Part shown: positions 44,086-53,286 of the stretch, piece by piece | Layout: the number at the start of each line of letters is the position of its first letter | How positions within the stretch are numbered: the first letter of the stretch is position 1 | Origin: UBA6623 sp965238125 | Lineage (GTDB): Bacteria; Acidobacteriota; Terriglobia; Bryobacterales; UBA6623 | Assembly (NCBI GenBank): GCA_965238125.1 | Contig: OZ250179.1 | Location: forward strand, 3,782,001-3,846,000 | Length of the DNA stretch: 64,000 nt | Reading direction: 5' to 3' | Notes under the pieces: model-generated | What the model was told of the DNA's origin: nothing | Databases searched by the model: none | Seen by the model: only the letters and a program-made list of their open reading frames with translations | Program-made: the position numbers and the translations under genes

Positions 44086-45570
44086 ATGCCGTCCCCCGCC
44101 CCCGCCGATTCCTTAGCCCAAGACCTCGATCTTCCGAAAACGAACCTCGCCGGACTGCTGCGGCACTTCGGCCCCGGGATGATTCTGATGATGACCGGCA
44201 TCGGCACCAGCCACCTGATCACCGCGCCGACCGCCGGAGGCCGGTTCGAATACGCGCTGCTGTGGTGCATCCCGATTGCCTACATCTCGAAATACTACGG
44301 TTTCGAAACGGCCTTTCGCTTTACCCACGCCACCGGCAAGAGCCTGATTGAAGCCTATGCAACGGCCTGGGGCAAATGGCCGCTTTGGTACGTATTGATC
44401 ACGACCGTGATCCAAAGCGCGATTGGCCAGGCCGGGAGGTTGATCGCCGCCTCGGCCGTGCTCTACTACTTCTTCGCCGCGACATTCGGGATTGAATTGC
44501 CGATGGCCGTCTACGGTCTCGTGTTGGGGATCATCGCGGTGGCCGTCATTCTTAGGGGCAGCTATCGCGCACTCGAATCCCTCACGAAGATTCTGGCCGG
44601 CATTCTCTTCGTCTCGACGATGGTGGTCTATTTCGTCAAACCCGCCCCGCTCGACGCCTTCGGGCATTTCTTCACGATGACCGCGCCGGAGGACTCGTGG
44701 TTGATCATCGCCGCCTTCCTCGGGCTGCTGCCCACCGGCATTGACGTTTCCTTGCAGGCTTCGGAGTGGGGCAAGGCCAAGCGGGTCGGGATGGGCCGCG
44801 TTCGCCCAAGCCTCGAAGCCGCCGGGTATGCCGGAACATTCGACCCTTTCAACCCTCGCCGAGAGGACCTCACGGTGCGTACCCATGAGCTGCCGGAAAA
44901 CGTGCGGGAGTATTGCGCCCGCTGGTACAAGATCAGCCTCTGGGATTTCCGCCTCGGGCACGTCGTTTCGTTTGTCCTGGCGTGCGTGTTTCTATTGCTC
45001 GCGGCGGTGTGGCTCTACCCGAGTCCGGTCGAAGGCCGCGCCGTGATGGGAGAGATCGCCGGCATCTTCACCGAAAGCGTCGGCCCTTGGATGATGATGA
45101 TTTTCCTCGGCGGGGCCTTCGCGGCGACGTTCTCGACGGCCTTCAATTACTTCGACGGTTGGCCGCGAATCGTGGGGGCCTGCTGCCGCAATCTGTTCCG
45201 TCCCACGGCCGAACTCGAAGGGACCGCCGCGGCCGATCTCGGCGACGAGCATCGCAAGAAGTGGTATTCCGAGTACAACATCTACCGCGCGGCGATGATC
45301 TTTTCGCTGATCTCCGCCGTCGGGATCATCGCCGGCGTGCCCCGCCCGGTCTTTCTCGTGCTGATCGCTTCTGCTCTGGCGTTGTTCATCGCCCCGGCAA
45401 TCTTTTTCCTGAATCTGTACTACTGCCTGACGGTGATTCCCAAACAGGATCGTTTGTTCTATCCTTCACGCCTCGTCGTTTGGTTTAGTTGGGCGAGCTT
45501 GGTCGTCTTCTCCGGGCTGACCGTCGTTCTGATCCTGGACCGACTCTTCGATGTGAAGCTATTCGGTTGA
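44086..45570 (+). CDS. Nramp-superfamily transporter lacking the canonical metal-site residues
   Basis: Using the ATG at 44086, the protein has 494 residues and about eleven membrane segments. The GPGMILMMTGIG start of the first helix matches Nramp/MntH, but the DPGN metal motif reads GTSHL-ITAP (residues 40-47) and the MPH motif of helix 6 reads LPTGID. It belongs to a divergent branch of the family whose cargo is not known from sequence, so proton-coupled Mn/Fe import should not be assumed. A loop of about 60 hydrophilic residues lies near 240-285. It has no operon partner. Confidence 0.72.
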   Translation: MPSPAPADSLAQDLDLPKTNLAGLLRHFGPGMILMMTGIGTSHLITAPTAGGRFEYALLWCIPIAYISKYYGFETAFRFTHATGKSLIEAYATAWGKWPLWYVLITTVIQSAIGQAGRLIAASAVLYYFFAATFGIELPMAVYGLVLGIIAVAVILRGSYRALESLTKILAGILFVSTMVVYFVKPAPLDAFGHFFTMTAPEDSWLIIAAFLGLLPTGIDVSLQASEWGKAKRVGMGRVRPSLEAAGYAGTFDPFNPRREDLTVRTHELPENVREYCARWYKISLWDFRLGHVVSFVLACVFLLLAAVWLYPSPVEGRAVMGEIAGIFTESVGPWMMMIFLGGAFAATFSTAFNYFDGWPRIVGACCRNLFRPTAELEGTAAADLGDEHRKKWYSEYNIYRAAMIFSLISAVGIIAGVPRPVFLVLIASALALFIAPAIFFLNLYYCLTVIPKQDRLFYPSRLVVWFSWASLVVFSGLTVVLILDRLFDVKLFG

Positions 45571-45595
45571 AGAAGCATGGAAGTAATCACCCGGC

Positions 45596-45621
45596 AGTGG
45601 GGCAAGTCTCCAGGCCTGCCC
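45596..45621 (+). repeat. Palindromic repeat, family A, copy 6
   Basis: Family A hairpin with one substitution in the spacer between the transporter and OsmC genes. Confidence 0.65.
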
Positions 45622-45685
45622 TCGCACAAGGACAGCACCGTGCCGCCAGCCTTCCGAAACTGCTACAAGTAGGTAAGAGTCCATC

Positions 45686-46111
45686 ATGGCAACGATTGAG
45701 ATTGAAGTGCATCAAAACGGTCGCGCTACTTCGGAAGCCTCGGTGCGCGGACACCGAGTGGTCGTCGACCGTCCCACGGCCAAGGGCGGCGACGACAACG
45801 GCCCGATGGGAGGAGAGCTGATCTTGGCGGGTCTGGGTGGTTGTTTCATGAGCAATTTGCTCGCCGCCATTCGAGCGCGCGAGGCCGACGTGACCAATGC
45901 AAGAACCAAGGTCACGGCCACGATCGCGGAAAACCCAGCTCGCTTCTCGGCGGTCGAGTTGAGCGTTTCGGCCGATTGCGATGATCCCGCGTTGCTCGGT
46001 AAACTGGTCACGATCGCGGAGCGCGGCTGCATCGCTGCGAACACATTGCGAGGCGGCCTCGATCTGACAGTAAAAATCGAACAGCCTGAAACCGCCGGGG
46101 CTTCCGGTTAG
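45686..46111 (+). CDS. OsmC/Ohr-family protein
   Basis: The 141-residue protein has the OsmC fold: GGDDNGPMGGELILAGLGGCFMSNLLAAI carries the first conserved cysteine (about residue 54), and the second, in SADCDDPALL or the later RGCIAANTL segment (about 113), would complete the peroxidatic pair. Members reduce organic hydroperoxides in the cytosol using dithiol donors; others have unknown roles. The ATG at 45686 follows a weak purine tract. It lies alone. Confidence 0.83.
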   Translation: MATIEIEVHQNGRATSEASVRGHRVVVDRPTAKGGDDNGPMGGELILAGLGGCFMSNLLAAIRAREADVTNARTKVTATIAENPARFSAVELSVSADCDDPALLGKLVTIAERGCIAANTLRGGLDLTVKIEQPETAGASG

Positions 46112-46212
46112 GCCGTCGGCGTTTCTTCGGACTGAATAAATGGGGACTGGAACGAATGGGGGGCTGTGCCGGACATGACACGTTGCGCCCGTGAAATCGC
46201 AATCTGCCTACA

Positions 46213-46303
46213 GCCGCGAAGCGGCGGCAGGAATATAGCCTGGGGTGGAGCCGAAGGCGGAACCCCAGGTATTGCACCGAACGAAGTCGAGCCCTGTAAG
46301 GGC
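46213..46303 (+). repeat. Cluster of three hairpins, repeat-like
   Basis: In the 299-bp gap between the OsmC and rlmB genes three hairpins follow each other: 46213-46217/46221-46225, 46239-46245/46263-46269 (cctgggg with ccccagg) and 46291-46295/46299-46303. The two outer hairpins end in the same ggcggcagga sequence. The pattern looks like a widespread non-coding repeat. No protein is supportable here. Confidence 0.5.
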
Positions 46304-46410
46304 GGCAGGAACACTCTCGGCACCCATTTTCATGGCGGTATCATGAATACCGCGCGTTCATAAGAAGCGGACCGAGCCCCAATCATCGGCCGCCGCCGCG
46401 CCGGTCGCGC

Positions 46411-47193
46411 GTGGATGAATCTCTCTTGGCAAAAACCCAAGTCGTTTGCGGCATCCATGCCGTCTCGGAAGCTTTGCGCGCGGGCCGCGCGCTCGAACGC
46501 GTGGTCGTGGCGCGAGGCGGCAAGAACCCCAGAGTGCGACAGCTCGTCGACGAGTGTCGCCAAGCGGGCGTGCCGGTACGGTTCGAACCCCGCGCAAACC
46601 TCGATCGGTTGGCCCGCGACGAGAATCATCAAGGCGTCATCGCCGCGGCTGCGGCTGCGGCCTACCGTCGACTCAAGGACGTCTTGGCCGAGCTACGGGG
46701 CCCGGGCCTGTTCGTCGTGCTCGACGGAGTGGAAGACCCGCATAATCTCGGGGCCATCGTCCGTTCCGCCCACGCCGCCGGCGCGGACGCGTTGATCGTC
46801 CCCGAGCGCCGATCGGCCCCCCTCAGTGAAACCGTCGCCAAGGCGGCGGCGGGGGCCCTTGAGTACCTTCCGATCGTCCGGGTCAAGAACATCAATCGCG
46901 CCCTCGCCGCGCTCAAACAAGCCGGTTTCTGGATATACGGACTCGACGAACGCGCCACCGAAGACTATGACCAAGCCGACCTGCAAAGCCCCACGGCCCT
47001 GATCCTTGGCGGTGAAGGCAAAGGCCTCCACCGCCTCACCGCCGAGCGTTGCGATGCGCTTCTCCGCATCCCCATGGCGGGGCGCATCGCTTCGCTGAAC
47101 GTCTCGGTCGCCGCCGGCGTTGTGCTCTTCGAAGCCGCCAAACAACGGCGCAAAGCCGCGGAGAACAGCGGCGCGGCCGATAGCCGTCGATGA
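46411..47193 (+). CDS. rlmB: 23S rRNA 2'-O-methyltransferase RlmB/TrmH-like (SpoU family)
   Basis: The 260-residue SPOUT-fold enzyme probably methylates a guanosine ribose in 23S rRNA (G2251 in E. coli numbering). The N-terminal substrate-binding domain (VCGIHAVSEALRAG, about residues 12-25) is followed by the knotted catalytic domain with VEDPHNLGAIVRSAHAAGAD (motif 1), ILGGEGKGL (motif 2) and IASLNVSVAAGVVLFE (motif 3). The GTG start at 46411 gives the expected length. It could act on tRNA instead, as subfamilies are close. Confidence 0.9.
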   Translation: MDESLLAKTQVVCGIHAVSEALRAGRALERVVVARGGKNPRVRQLVDECRQAGVPVRFEPRANLDRLARDENHQGVIAAAAAAAYRRLKDVLAELRGPGLFVVLDGVEDPHNLGAIVRSAHAAGADALIVPERRSAPLSETVAKAAAGALEYLPIVRVKNINRALAALKQAGFWIYGLDERATEDYDQADLQSPTALILGGEGKGLHRLTAERCDALLRIPMAGRIASLNVSVAAGVVLFEAAKQRRKAAENSGAADSRR

Positions 47194-47196
47194 TGA

Positions 47197-47219
47197 GCAG
47201 GCCTGGAGACCTGCCCCAC
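47197..47219 (-). repeat. Palindromic repeat, family A, copy 7
   Basis: Reverse-orientation family A hairpin directly after the rlmB stop codon; it might also serve as a transcript end. Confidence 0.65.
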
Positions 47220-47433
47220 CGTGGTGCTGCGATGGACGGCCGTCGTCGATGCTCCATCGGCAACCTGAGTCGGCTGCGCTCCGTCTTCAGGAACAGGTGC
47301 CCGTGAACCCGCCGACGGCGTTGCGCGAAAGCCTGCCCGCCGTCCGCGCGTTACGCGGTAGAATTTGACTGGGTGGCGTGTGGCGCGGCACACGTCGACC
47401 CACATCGGACTCACCCCAAAGAGCAACAACGCC

Positions 47434-48612
47434 ATGCAAGACGCCGTCATTGTCAACGCCCTTCGCACTCCGGTCGGAAAAGCTCCTCGCGGCACGCTGC
47501 GCACGACCCGCTCCGACGACATGGCCGCCACTGTTGTCAAAGAGCTGCTCGATCGCGCCCCCGAGCTCGACGTCAACGAAATTGACGATCTCATCCTCGG
47601 CTGCGCCGTGCCCGAAGCCGAGCAAGGCGCGAACATGGCACGGATCGTCGCCATGCGATCGGGCTTGCCGGTGACGGTAGCCGGGATGACGGTCAACCGC
47701 TTTTGCAGCTCGGGCTTGCAGGCCATCGCGCTGGCATCCGAAAGAATCCGTAGCGGCGGAGCGGACGTGATGCTCGCCGGCGGCGCGGAATCGATGAGCC
47801 TGATGCAGCGCGGCGGTTCGAAATCCGCCCCCAATCCCTCCCTGGTCGACACGATGCCCGAGATCTACATCACCATGGGTCTCACGGCCGAAAACGTGGT
47901 CAAGAAATACGGTATTTCTCGCGAAGACCAAGACGCGTTTTCCTATCGCAGCCACCAGAATGCCTTGGCCGCCCAAACCGAAGGCAAGTTTGACGACGAA
48001 CTCGTTCCACTCGATCTCGAATTTGTCTGGGCCGACAACGGCCGCCCCAAGAGCCGGAAAATGCGCTTCGACAAGGACGAAGGAGTGCGCGCCGATACCA
48101 GTCCCGACAAGTTGGCCGGCCTCCGGCCCGTCTTCCACGCTCGTGGCACCGTAACCGCGGGGAATTCTTCGCAAACCAGTGACGGAGCCGCCATGGCGCT
48201 GGTGATGTCGGAGTCGAAGGCCAAGGCAATGGGCCTCAAGCCCATGGCCCGGTTCGTGAGTTTCGCGACCGGAGGGGTGCCGCCCGAGATCATGGGCATC
48301 GGTCCGCTGGTGGCCATTCCCAAAGCGTTGCGGATGGCCGGGTTGAGCCTCGACGACATCGGCGTTATCGAGCTGAACGAAGCCTTCGCCGGGCAAGCTT
48401 TGGCCGTCATCAAGGAAGTCGGGCTGAACGTCGATATCACCAACGTGAACGGCGGCGCCGTCGCTCTCGGACACCCGCTGGGCGCGACCGGAGCCAAGCT
48501 GACCGCGACCATCCTTCGTGAAATGGAAAGACGCCAAGTGCGCTACGGGATGGTGACGATGTGCGTCGGCGGCGGTCAAGGCGCGGCGGGGATCTTCGAA
48601 AGGATCCAATAG
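47434..48612 (+). CDS. fadA: Acetyl-CoA C-acyltransferase (thiolase)
   Basis: Using the ATG at 47434 the protein has 392 residues, the normal thiolase length. The acylated cysteine is C91 in VNRFCSSGLQA. The NEAFAGQ histidine-side motif, GGAVALGHPLGATG (His350 region) and the second active cysteine in CVGGGQGAAG are intact. It cleaves 3-ketoacyl-CoA to acetyl-CoA in beta-oxidation. It is followed after two bases by an acyl-CoA dehydrogenase gene. The usual hydratase/dehydrogenase partner (FadB) is not in the window. Confidence 0.93.
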   Translation: MQDAVIVNALRTPVGKAPRGTLRTTRSDDMAATVVKELLDRAPELDVNEIDDLILGCAVPEAEQGANMARIVAMRSGLPVTVAGMTVNRFCSSGLQAIALASERIRSGGADVMLAGGAESMSLMQRGGSKSAPNPSLVDTMPEIYITMGLTAENVVKKYGISREDQDAFSYRSHQNALAAQTEGKFDDELVPLDLEFVWADNGRPKSRKMRFDKDEGVRADTSPDKLAGLRPVFHARGTVTAGNSSQTSDGAAMALVMSESKAKAMGLKPMARFVSFATGGVPPEIMGIGPLVAIPKALRMAGLSLDDIGVIELNEAFAGQALAVIKEVGLNVDITNVNGGAVALGHPLGATGAKLTATILREMERRQVRYGMVTMCVGGGQGAAGIFERIQ

Positions 48613-48614
48613 CC

Positions 48615-50411
48615 ATGTCCACCACAATTTCTCCCGCCGAAACCCGCGTGGCGGTGCAGCCCGGCGGCGGCTTCCTACTCGAGGACGTTGCGGCTGCGGC
48701 GGTGTTCACCCCCGAGGATTTCTCCGAAGAGCATCGGCAAATCCAGGCTACGGCCTCTCGCTTTCTCGACGAGGAAGTGCTGCCGCAAGTCGAAGCGCTC
48801 GAAAACAAGGAAGACGATCTTTCGCGCCGGCTGGTCGAGAAGGCCGCCAAGTTGGGCCTCTGCTCGATACTCGTTCCCGAAAAGTACGACGGCCTCGAAC
48901 TCGGCTTGACCTCGCAGTTGATCGTCGCCGAGCAGATGGGCCGCTACGCCTCGTTTTCGACCACCTACGGAGCCCAAGCCGGTATCGGCCTGCTGCCGTT
49001 GGTCTTCTTCGGCAACGAGGAACAAAAGCAACGCTATCTCCCCAAGCTGATCTCCGGCGAATGGATGGCTGCCTATTGCCTGAGTGAGGCGCAGGCTGGC
49101 AGCGATGCATTGGCGGCGCGCACCCGAGCCGAGCTTTCCGCCGACGGGCAACACTACATCCTCAACGGCGAGAAGATGTGGATCTCCAACGGCGGCTGGG
49201 CCGATCTCTATACGATCTTCGCGAAGGTCGACGGCGAGAAGTTTTCGACGTTCTTGGTCGAGCGCCAAATGGAAGGCGTCAAGCCCGGCGCCGAAGAGCA
49301 CAAGATGGGTATTCGCGGCAGTTCGACGACGCCGGTGGTGCTTGAGAATGTCCACGTACCGGTCGAAAACGTGCTTGGGGAGATCGGCCGCGGCCACGTT
49401 ATCGCGTTCAATATTTTGAACCTGGGCCGGATGAAGCTTGCCGTCTCTTGCGTCGGCGGCTCGAAAGACGTTCTGGCGGAAACGATTCGCTACGCCAAAC
49501 AGCGCAAGGCCTTCGGACGCGCGATTGCCGAGTTCGGCCTGATGCAGCACAAGATGGCCGAGATGGCGGTTCGCATTTTCGCGGCTGAGTCGATGGTTTA
49601 CCGCATTTCCGGAATGGTCGACGAACAGTTGGCCGACCATTCGTGGGACGACGAGGATGCCGCGAAGACCGTTCTTAAAACGATCAAGGAGCGCGCCGTC
49701 GAGTGTGCCATGGCGAAGGTCTACGGGTCGGAGGTGCTCGATTACGTGGTCGACGAAGGCGTGCAAGTCCACGGCGGTTACGGTTTTCACCAGGATTACA
49801 TGGTCGAGCGAGCCTACCGCGATGCGCGCGTCAACCGGATCTTTGAGGGCACCAACGAAATTAACCGTTTGCTCGTCACGGGCCTGCTGCTCAAACGCGC
49901 GGCCAAGGGGCGCCTCGATCTGCTTGCAGCCGTCAAGCAAGTGCAAGCCGACATCGAGGCCGGAAAGCTCACGGCCGACCTTGGTGAAGGACCGTTGGCC
50001 GAACAGCGCCAACTCATCGCCCAGGCGAAAAAGGTCACGCTGCTGGCGCTGGGCGTGGCGTATCAGCGGTTTGGCGCGAAGCTCGAAGAAGAGCAAGAGG
50101 TGATGGCTGCGATCAGCGACATGTTGATCGATACCTATGCGGCGGAATCGGCGCTGCTGAGAGCCGAAAAGCTTGCGGCACGGGGCTGCGGCGAACAGGC
50201 GGCCGACATGGTTCGCGTGCTTTCGGGAGAAACGATCTCGAACATTCGCAATCACGCCGCTACGGTACTGGCGGCCTCCGCGGAAGGTCCCGCGCTCGAT
50301 ATGCAGATGAAGATCCTGCATCGGCTGACGCGCTTCACGCCGGCGAACAAGATCGCGCTGAGACGCGGTATCGCCGAGCGGTTGATCGAGGCCGAGAAGT
50401 TTGTGGTGTGA
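48615..50411 (+). CDS. Acyl-CoA dehydrogenase, long form with C-terminal extension
   Basis: The 598-residue flavoprotein makes the first double bond in fatty-acyl-CoA beta-oxidation, passing electrons to ETF. Residues about 40-430 are the ACAD core: AYCLSEAQAGSDA (about 153-165) and WISNGGWADLYTIFAKV in the middle domain, the FAD-contacting RKAFGRAI, and VQVHGGYGFHQDYMVERAYRD with the catalytic-glutamate neighbourhood VNRIFEGTNEINR. A helical C-terminal domain of about 170 residues makes it like VLCAD/ACAD9-type enzymes. It starts two bases after the thiolase stop codon, so both are co-translated. Confidence 0.93.
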   Translation: MSTTISPAETRVAVQPGGGFLLEDVAAAAVFTPEDFSEEHRQIQATASRFLDEEVLPQVEALENKEDDLSRRLVEKAAKLGLCSILVPEKYDGLELGLTSQLIVAEQMGRYASFSTTYGAQAGIGLLPLVFFGNEEQKQRYLPKLISGEWMAAYCLSEAQAGSDALAARTRAELSADGQHYILNGEKMWISNGGWADLYTIFAKVDGEKFSTFLVERQMEGVKPGAEEHKMGIRGSSTTPVVLENVHVPVENVLGEIGRGHVIAFNILNLGRMKLAVSCVGGSKDVLAETIRYAKQRKAFGRAIAEFGLMQHKMAEMAVRIFAAESMVYRISGMVDEQLADHSWDDEDAAKTVLKTIKERAVECAMAKVYGSEVLDYVVDEGVQVHGGYGFHQDYMVERAYRDARVNRIFEGTNEINRLLVTGLLLKRAAKGRLDLLAAVKQVQADIEAGKLTADLGEGPLAEQRQLIAQAKKVTLLALGVAYQRFGAKLEEEQEVMAAISDMLIDTYAAESALLRAEKLAARGCGEQAADMVRVLSGETISNIRNHAATVLAASAEGPALDMQMKILHRLTRFTPANKIALRRGIAERLIEAEKFVV

Positions 50412-50508
50412 GGGGCGGCGGTAAGCACATTTTCTCCGCGAATAGCTCGTGCCGGTGCCAAAGTGGGTTCATCTCGGTCGAGAAGAATATTGAGGCCGAG
50501 GTAAGAGC

Positions 50509-50763
50509 ATGTCCACCGAGACCATCGCCGTTGTAGCCTTGGCGCTGATCACCATCACGCTCATTCCCTGCGTTGTCCTGGCGGGGTATGTATTACCGCG
50601 TCGACTGGAGCGCGTGAGAAATCGGCTATTGATCAATAGGGAAGAGTTGATGGAAGCAGTCACCAGACGTGACCTTGACGATCAAACCGCCATTTTGCTC
50701 GCGGAGTTTGGGCGACAGACCGAGACGCTGAAGCAGGTACGATCGGAAAAGGGCCTCGATTAA
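50509..50763 (+). CDS. Small single-pass membrane protein, unrecognised
   Basis: The 84-residue product has one hydrophobic helix (about residues 6-28) and a charged cytoplasmic tail likely to form a helix (RRLERVRNRLLINREELMEAV). A GAGG-type ribosome binding site lies upstream of the ATG. No family is recognised. The gene stands alone between the acyl-CoA dehydrogenase and hisS genes. Confidence 0.5.
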   Translation: MSTETIAVVALALITITLIPCVVLAGYVLPRRLERVRNRLLINREELMEAVTRRDLDDQTAILLAEFGRQTETLKQVRSEKGLD

Positions 50764-50794
50764 ACAGGCGGCGTTTCCGCGCCGCGAAGAGAAA

Positions 50795-52204
50795 CTAATC
50801 CTCCGCCAGCAGCCTCTTCAGCGTCGCCACCAAATTCGCCCGCGCCACTTCCTGCTGCCCGAAGCGCGCTTTCTTCCATTCCTCGTGCCCGCTCACCTCA
50901 CCGGCCTTCTCGCGCCCGATGTCCATTTCCTTCAGCGTCACAACGCCCCGCTCGGCTTCGTCCGAGCCCATGATCACGACATAAGGAATCTCGAGACGAT
51001 CCGCTCGCTGGATCTGCTTACCCAGCCGTTTCGGCCTGCCGACGTGAATCTCGGCGGGAATGCCGGCTCGGCGCAGATCATAGGTAATGGCAAGGTACTC
51101 AGGCATCAAGTTCGCATCCATTGCCGTCACCAGCACTTGCGATGTACTGCGTTTCTGTCGCACACGGCCTAATTCCACCAGCGCCGCCAAGAGCCGATCG
51201 ACGCCCAGCGACGCACCTGTCGCGGGAATGCGTTGCCCGGTGAACCGCGTCACCAGATCGTCATAGCGCCCGCCCGCGAAAACCGAACCGAACTGCGGAG
51301 CATCGAGCAGAACGGCCTCGAAAACAGGGCCGGTGTAGTAAGCCAGCCCGCGCGCGATGCTGACGTCGATCGCCACCCGGTCGCTTCCATACCCCAAGCG
51401 GTCGAGGTAAGACGAAATGCGGTCGATCACCGCCAACTCTTCCTCCGACCCCTTGACCTCGTGGAACAGCGTCCCCAGTTTTCCGAGCACCTCGCCGCGG
51501 TCGCCCTCGATCGCCAGAAACTCGTCGATCTGATCCACCTGAGCGTCGCTCAGCCCCACGCCCGCAATCAGGTCGCCCGAATCGTCGACATAGCCCGTGG
51601 TCAACTCCTTACGAACCTTCTCGCGGCCGGCCTTTTCGAGCTTGTCGAGGACGCGAAATACATCGGCCCCCTTCTCTTCGCCAATGCTGGCGTGCAGCAA
51701 CAAAAGATTCAAAATCCTACGGCTCGAAAAACGGACGCGATAAGGCCCGACTTCAAGAGCGTCGAGCGTGTCGCAAATCCCGGCCAAGATTTCCGTATCG
51801 GCGACTTCCGATTCCGCGCCGACCGAATCGAGATCGAATTGATAGAACTCTCGAAACCGTCCCGGCGCGGGCTTATCGGCCCGCCAAACAGGGGAAACCT
51901 GATAACGGCGGAAGGGAAAGACGAGGTCTTTGTGTTGCGACACGACCCGCGACAAAGGCACCGTCAGATCGAAGCGCAGACCGAGCTTTTCTTCTTCCGG
52001 GTTAGTGACGCGAAAGATTTGCCCTTGTGCCTCTTGGCCGGCTGAGCCGGAAAGCACGTCGAGGTATTCCACCGCCGGCGTTTCGAGCGGCGTGAACCCA
52101 TAGAGTTCGTAGACCTTGCGGGCCGTTTCGATCACATGTTGGCGGGCCAACAGATGGTCGGCGCGCAAGTCGCGCAACCCGCGCGATAAACGAGGTTCAA
52201 TCAC
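50795..52204 (-). CDS. hisS: Histidyl-tRNA synthetase
   Basis: The 469-residue class II synthetase starts at a GTG (MIEPRLSRGLRDL). Motif 1 region YGFTPLETPAVEY (about 35-47), motif 2 FRRYQVSPVWRADKP (about 98-112), the HisRS-specific segment ARGLAYYTGPVFEA (near 293) and motif 3 GASLGVDRLLAAL are all present. A C-terminal anticodon-binding domain of about 100 residues completes it. It attaches histidine to tRNA-His. It has no operon partner; the upstream side contains a family E element. Confidence 0.96.
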   Translation of the reverse strand: MIEPRLSRGLRDLRADHLLARQHVIETARKVYELYGFTPLETPAVEYLDVLSGSAGQEAQGQIFRVTNPEEEKLGLRFDLTVPLSRVVSQHKDLVFPFRRYQVSPVWRADKPAPGRFREFYQFDLDSVGAESEVADTEILAGICDTLDALEVGPYRVRFSSRRILNLLLLHASIGEEKGADVFRVLDKLEKAGREKVRKELTTGYVDDSGDLIAGVGLSDAQVDQIDEFLAIEGDRGEVLGKLGTLFHEVKGSEEELAVIDRISSYLDRLGYGSDRVAIDVSIARGLAYYTGPVFEAVLLDAPQFGSVFAGGRYDDLVTRFTGQRIPATGASLGVDRLLAALVELGRVRQKRSTSQVLVTAMDANLMPEYLAITYDLRRAGIPAEIHVGRPKRLGKQIQRADRLEIPYVVIMGSDEAERGVVTLKEMDIGREKAGEVSGHEEWKKARFGQQEVARANLVATLKRLLAED

Positions 52205-52309
52205 AATGCGTGGAAGTACGGCCGTCAGCGGTTAACGGCGGACCGCAATTGCCTCAGCGTAGCATGACCGACGAAGGGGACAATCGAGACGGCGAGCTTC
52301 CGGCCCCAC

Positions 52310-52492
52310 TAGCCCGCTTTTCTCACCGCGTGGCGAGGCAAAGTGCATGAAAGGTCCGTCAGTACGAGGCGTGCGCCGCTTGACGCGCGGAGGCGTACTT
52401 GAACAGTACGGTGAGCACGGCGAGCAAGCGCAACGAAGTAATGGCGGGCCTATCGTGTGCTTTGCTCGTCAGGCGGTGAGAAATGCGGGCTA
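52310..52492 (+). repeat. Family E element (183 bp), copy 2
   Basis: Ends are tagcccgcttttctcacc and ggtgagaaatgcgggcta. The interior is about 90 percent like copy 3. Its right end encodes the last 13 codons and stop of the convergent-side methyltransferase gene. Both are on opposite strands to the element as written. Confidence 0.78.
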
Positions 52493-53184
52493 GCCGTCTC
52501 CCTCGCTCTCGTCCCCTTCCTAGCCCACACAAAACAGTGGTTGCCGATCTGCCCGGCATCGGGTTTGCGGAGCAAAAGGGCGTCCAGATAGCGCAACGGG
52601 AAAAGCAACCACCCGAGCCCGAAATGCACCGCTCGTTTTAGCGTCCGGCGCTTGAACCAAAGCTTCGCGTATTCCAATACGAAAACCAGCATGGTCGAGG
52701 TGGGGCCGGTTCGCCAGCCGCTCGAGACCACTTCGAGCGGGGCCACTACCAGCGCCAAGCCGTCGGGCGTGAAACGAAAATAGTCGCGCGGGTATTCGTG
52801 AAACGGATGGCAAAACGGAACGACCGCATGCAGCCACCCGCCCGCGGCCAGACAGCGTCGAATGTCGTCGACAATCGCTCGCGGGTCGGTAGTGTGTTCG
52901 AGAACCGCGTCCAACTCGACACGCTCGAAGATCCCGTCGCGAAACGGCAGCCGAGCGGCGTCGCAGACGACATCGACGCCCGGAAGCGGAAACAGATCGA
53001 CGTTGACATAGCCCGAAACAGCCGAGCCCGCGCCGCCGACGTAAAGGTTCCAGCGTCCCAGCGAAGGCTGGAAATCGTGCTCGGCGGGGTTGGGATAGAT
53101 CGGCGGCGGCGGCAGCAGAAAGCGGTACCAGCGACTGGAACGCTTTTCCGCAAGACCTTCAACGGGATTGGCGGGCATAGGCAA
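52450..53184 (-). CDS. Class I SAM-dependent methyltransferase (type 11-like)
   Basis: The 244-residue protein has a Rossmann-type methyltransferase core: LYVGGAGSAVSGYVNVDLFP (about residues 47-66, with a GxG loop shifted from the usual DxGxG), VDVVCDAARLPFRDG (motif II-III region) and LDAVLEHTTDP (motif IV). The acceptor is unknown; in similar proteins it is often a lipid or sugar. Its last 14 codons (SPHFSPPDEQSTR and the stop) come from a family E element that now ends the gene, so the natural C-terminus was probably shorter or different. It is divergent from a 295-bp spacer before the TgpA-like gene. Confidence 0.75.
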   Translation of the reverse strand: MPMPANPVEGLAEKRSSRWYRFLLPPPPIYPNPAEHDFQPSLGRWNLYVGGAGSAVSGYVNVDLFPLPGVDVVCDAARLPFRDGIFERVELDAVLEHTTDPRAIVDDIRRCLAAGGWLHAVVPFCHPFHEYPRDYFRFTPDGLALVVAPLEVVSSGWRTGPTSTMLVFVLEYAKLWFKRRTLKRAVHFGLGWLLFPLRYLDALLLRKPDAGQIGNHCFVWARKGTRARETASPHFSPPDEQSTR

Positions 53185-53243
53185 AGGTAATGCGACAGAT
53201 CATTGTCACAAAGCCCGAGCCCAAACGCGAGAGACGACCAAAC

Positions 53244-53286
53244 CGAGCCGCGCACGTTAGTAAGCGGCATGCGACGCAACCGCCCC
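53244..53286 (+). repeat. Dispersed repeat, family D, copy 2
   Basis: Core gccgcgcacgttagtaagcg as in the other two copies. The rest of 53185-53479 has no supportable gene. Confidence 0.6.

Noticed and set aside
47287..48627. 446-codon frame antisense to the thiolase gene
   Set aside because: Shadow; low-complexity His/Arg-rich sequence.
48675..50321. 548-codon open frame antisense to the acyl-CoA dehydrogenase gene
   Set aside because: Composition-driven shadow; the plus-strand gene has full conserved motifs.
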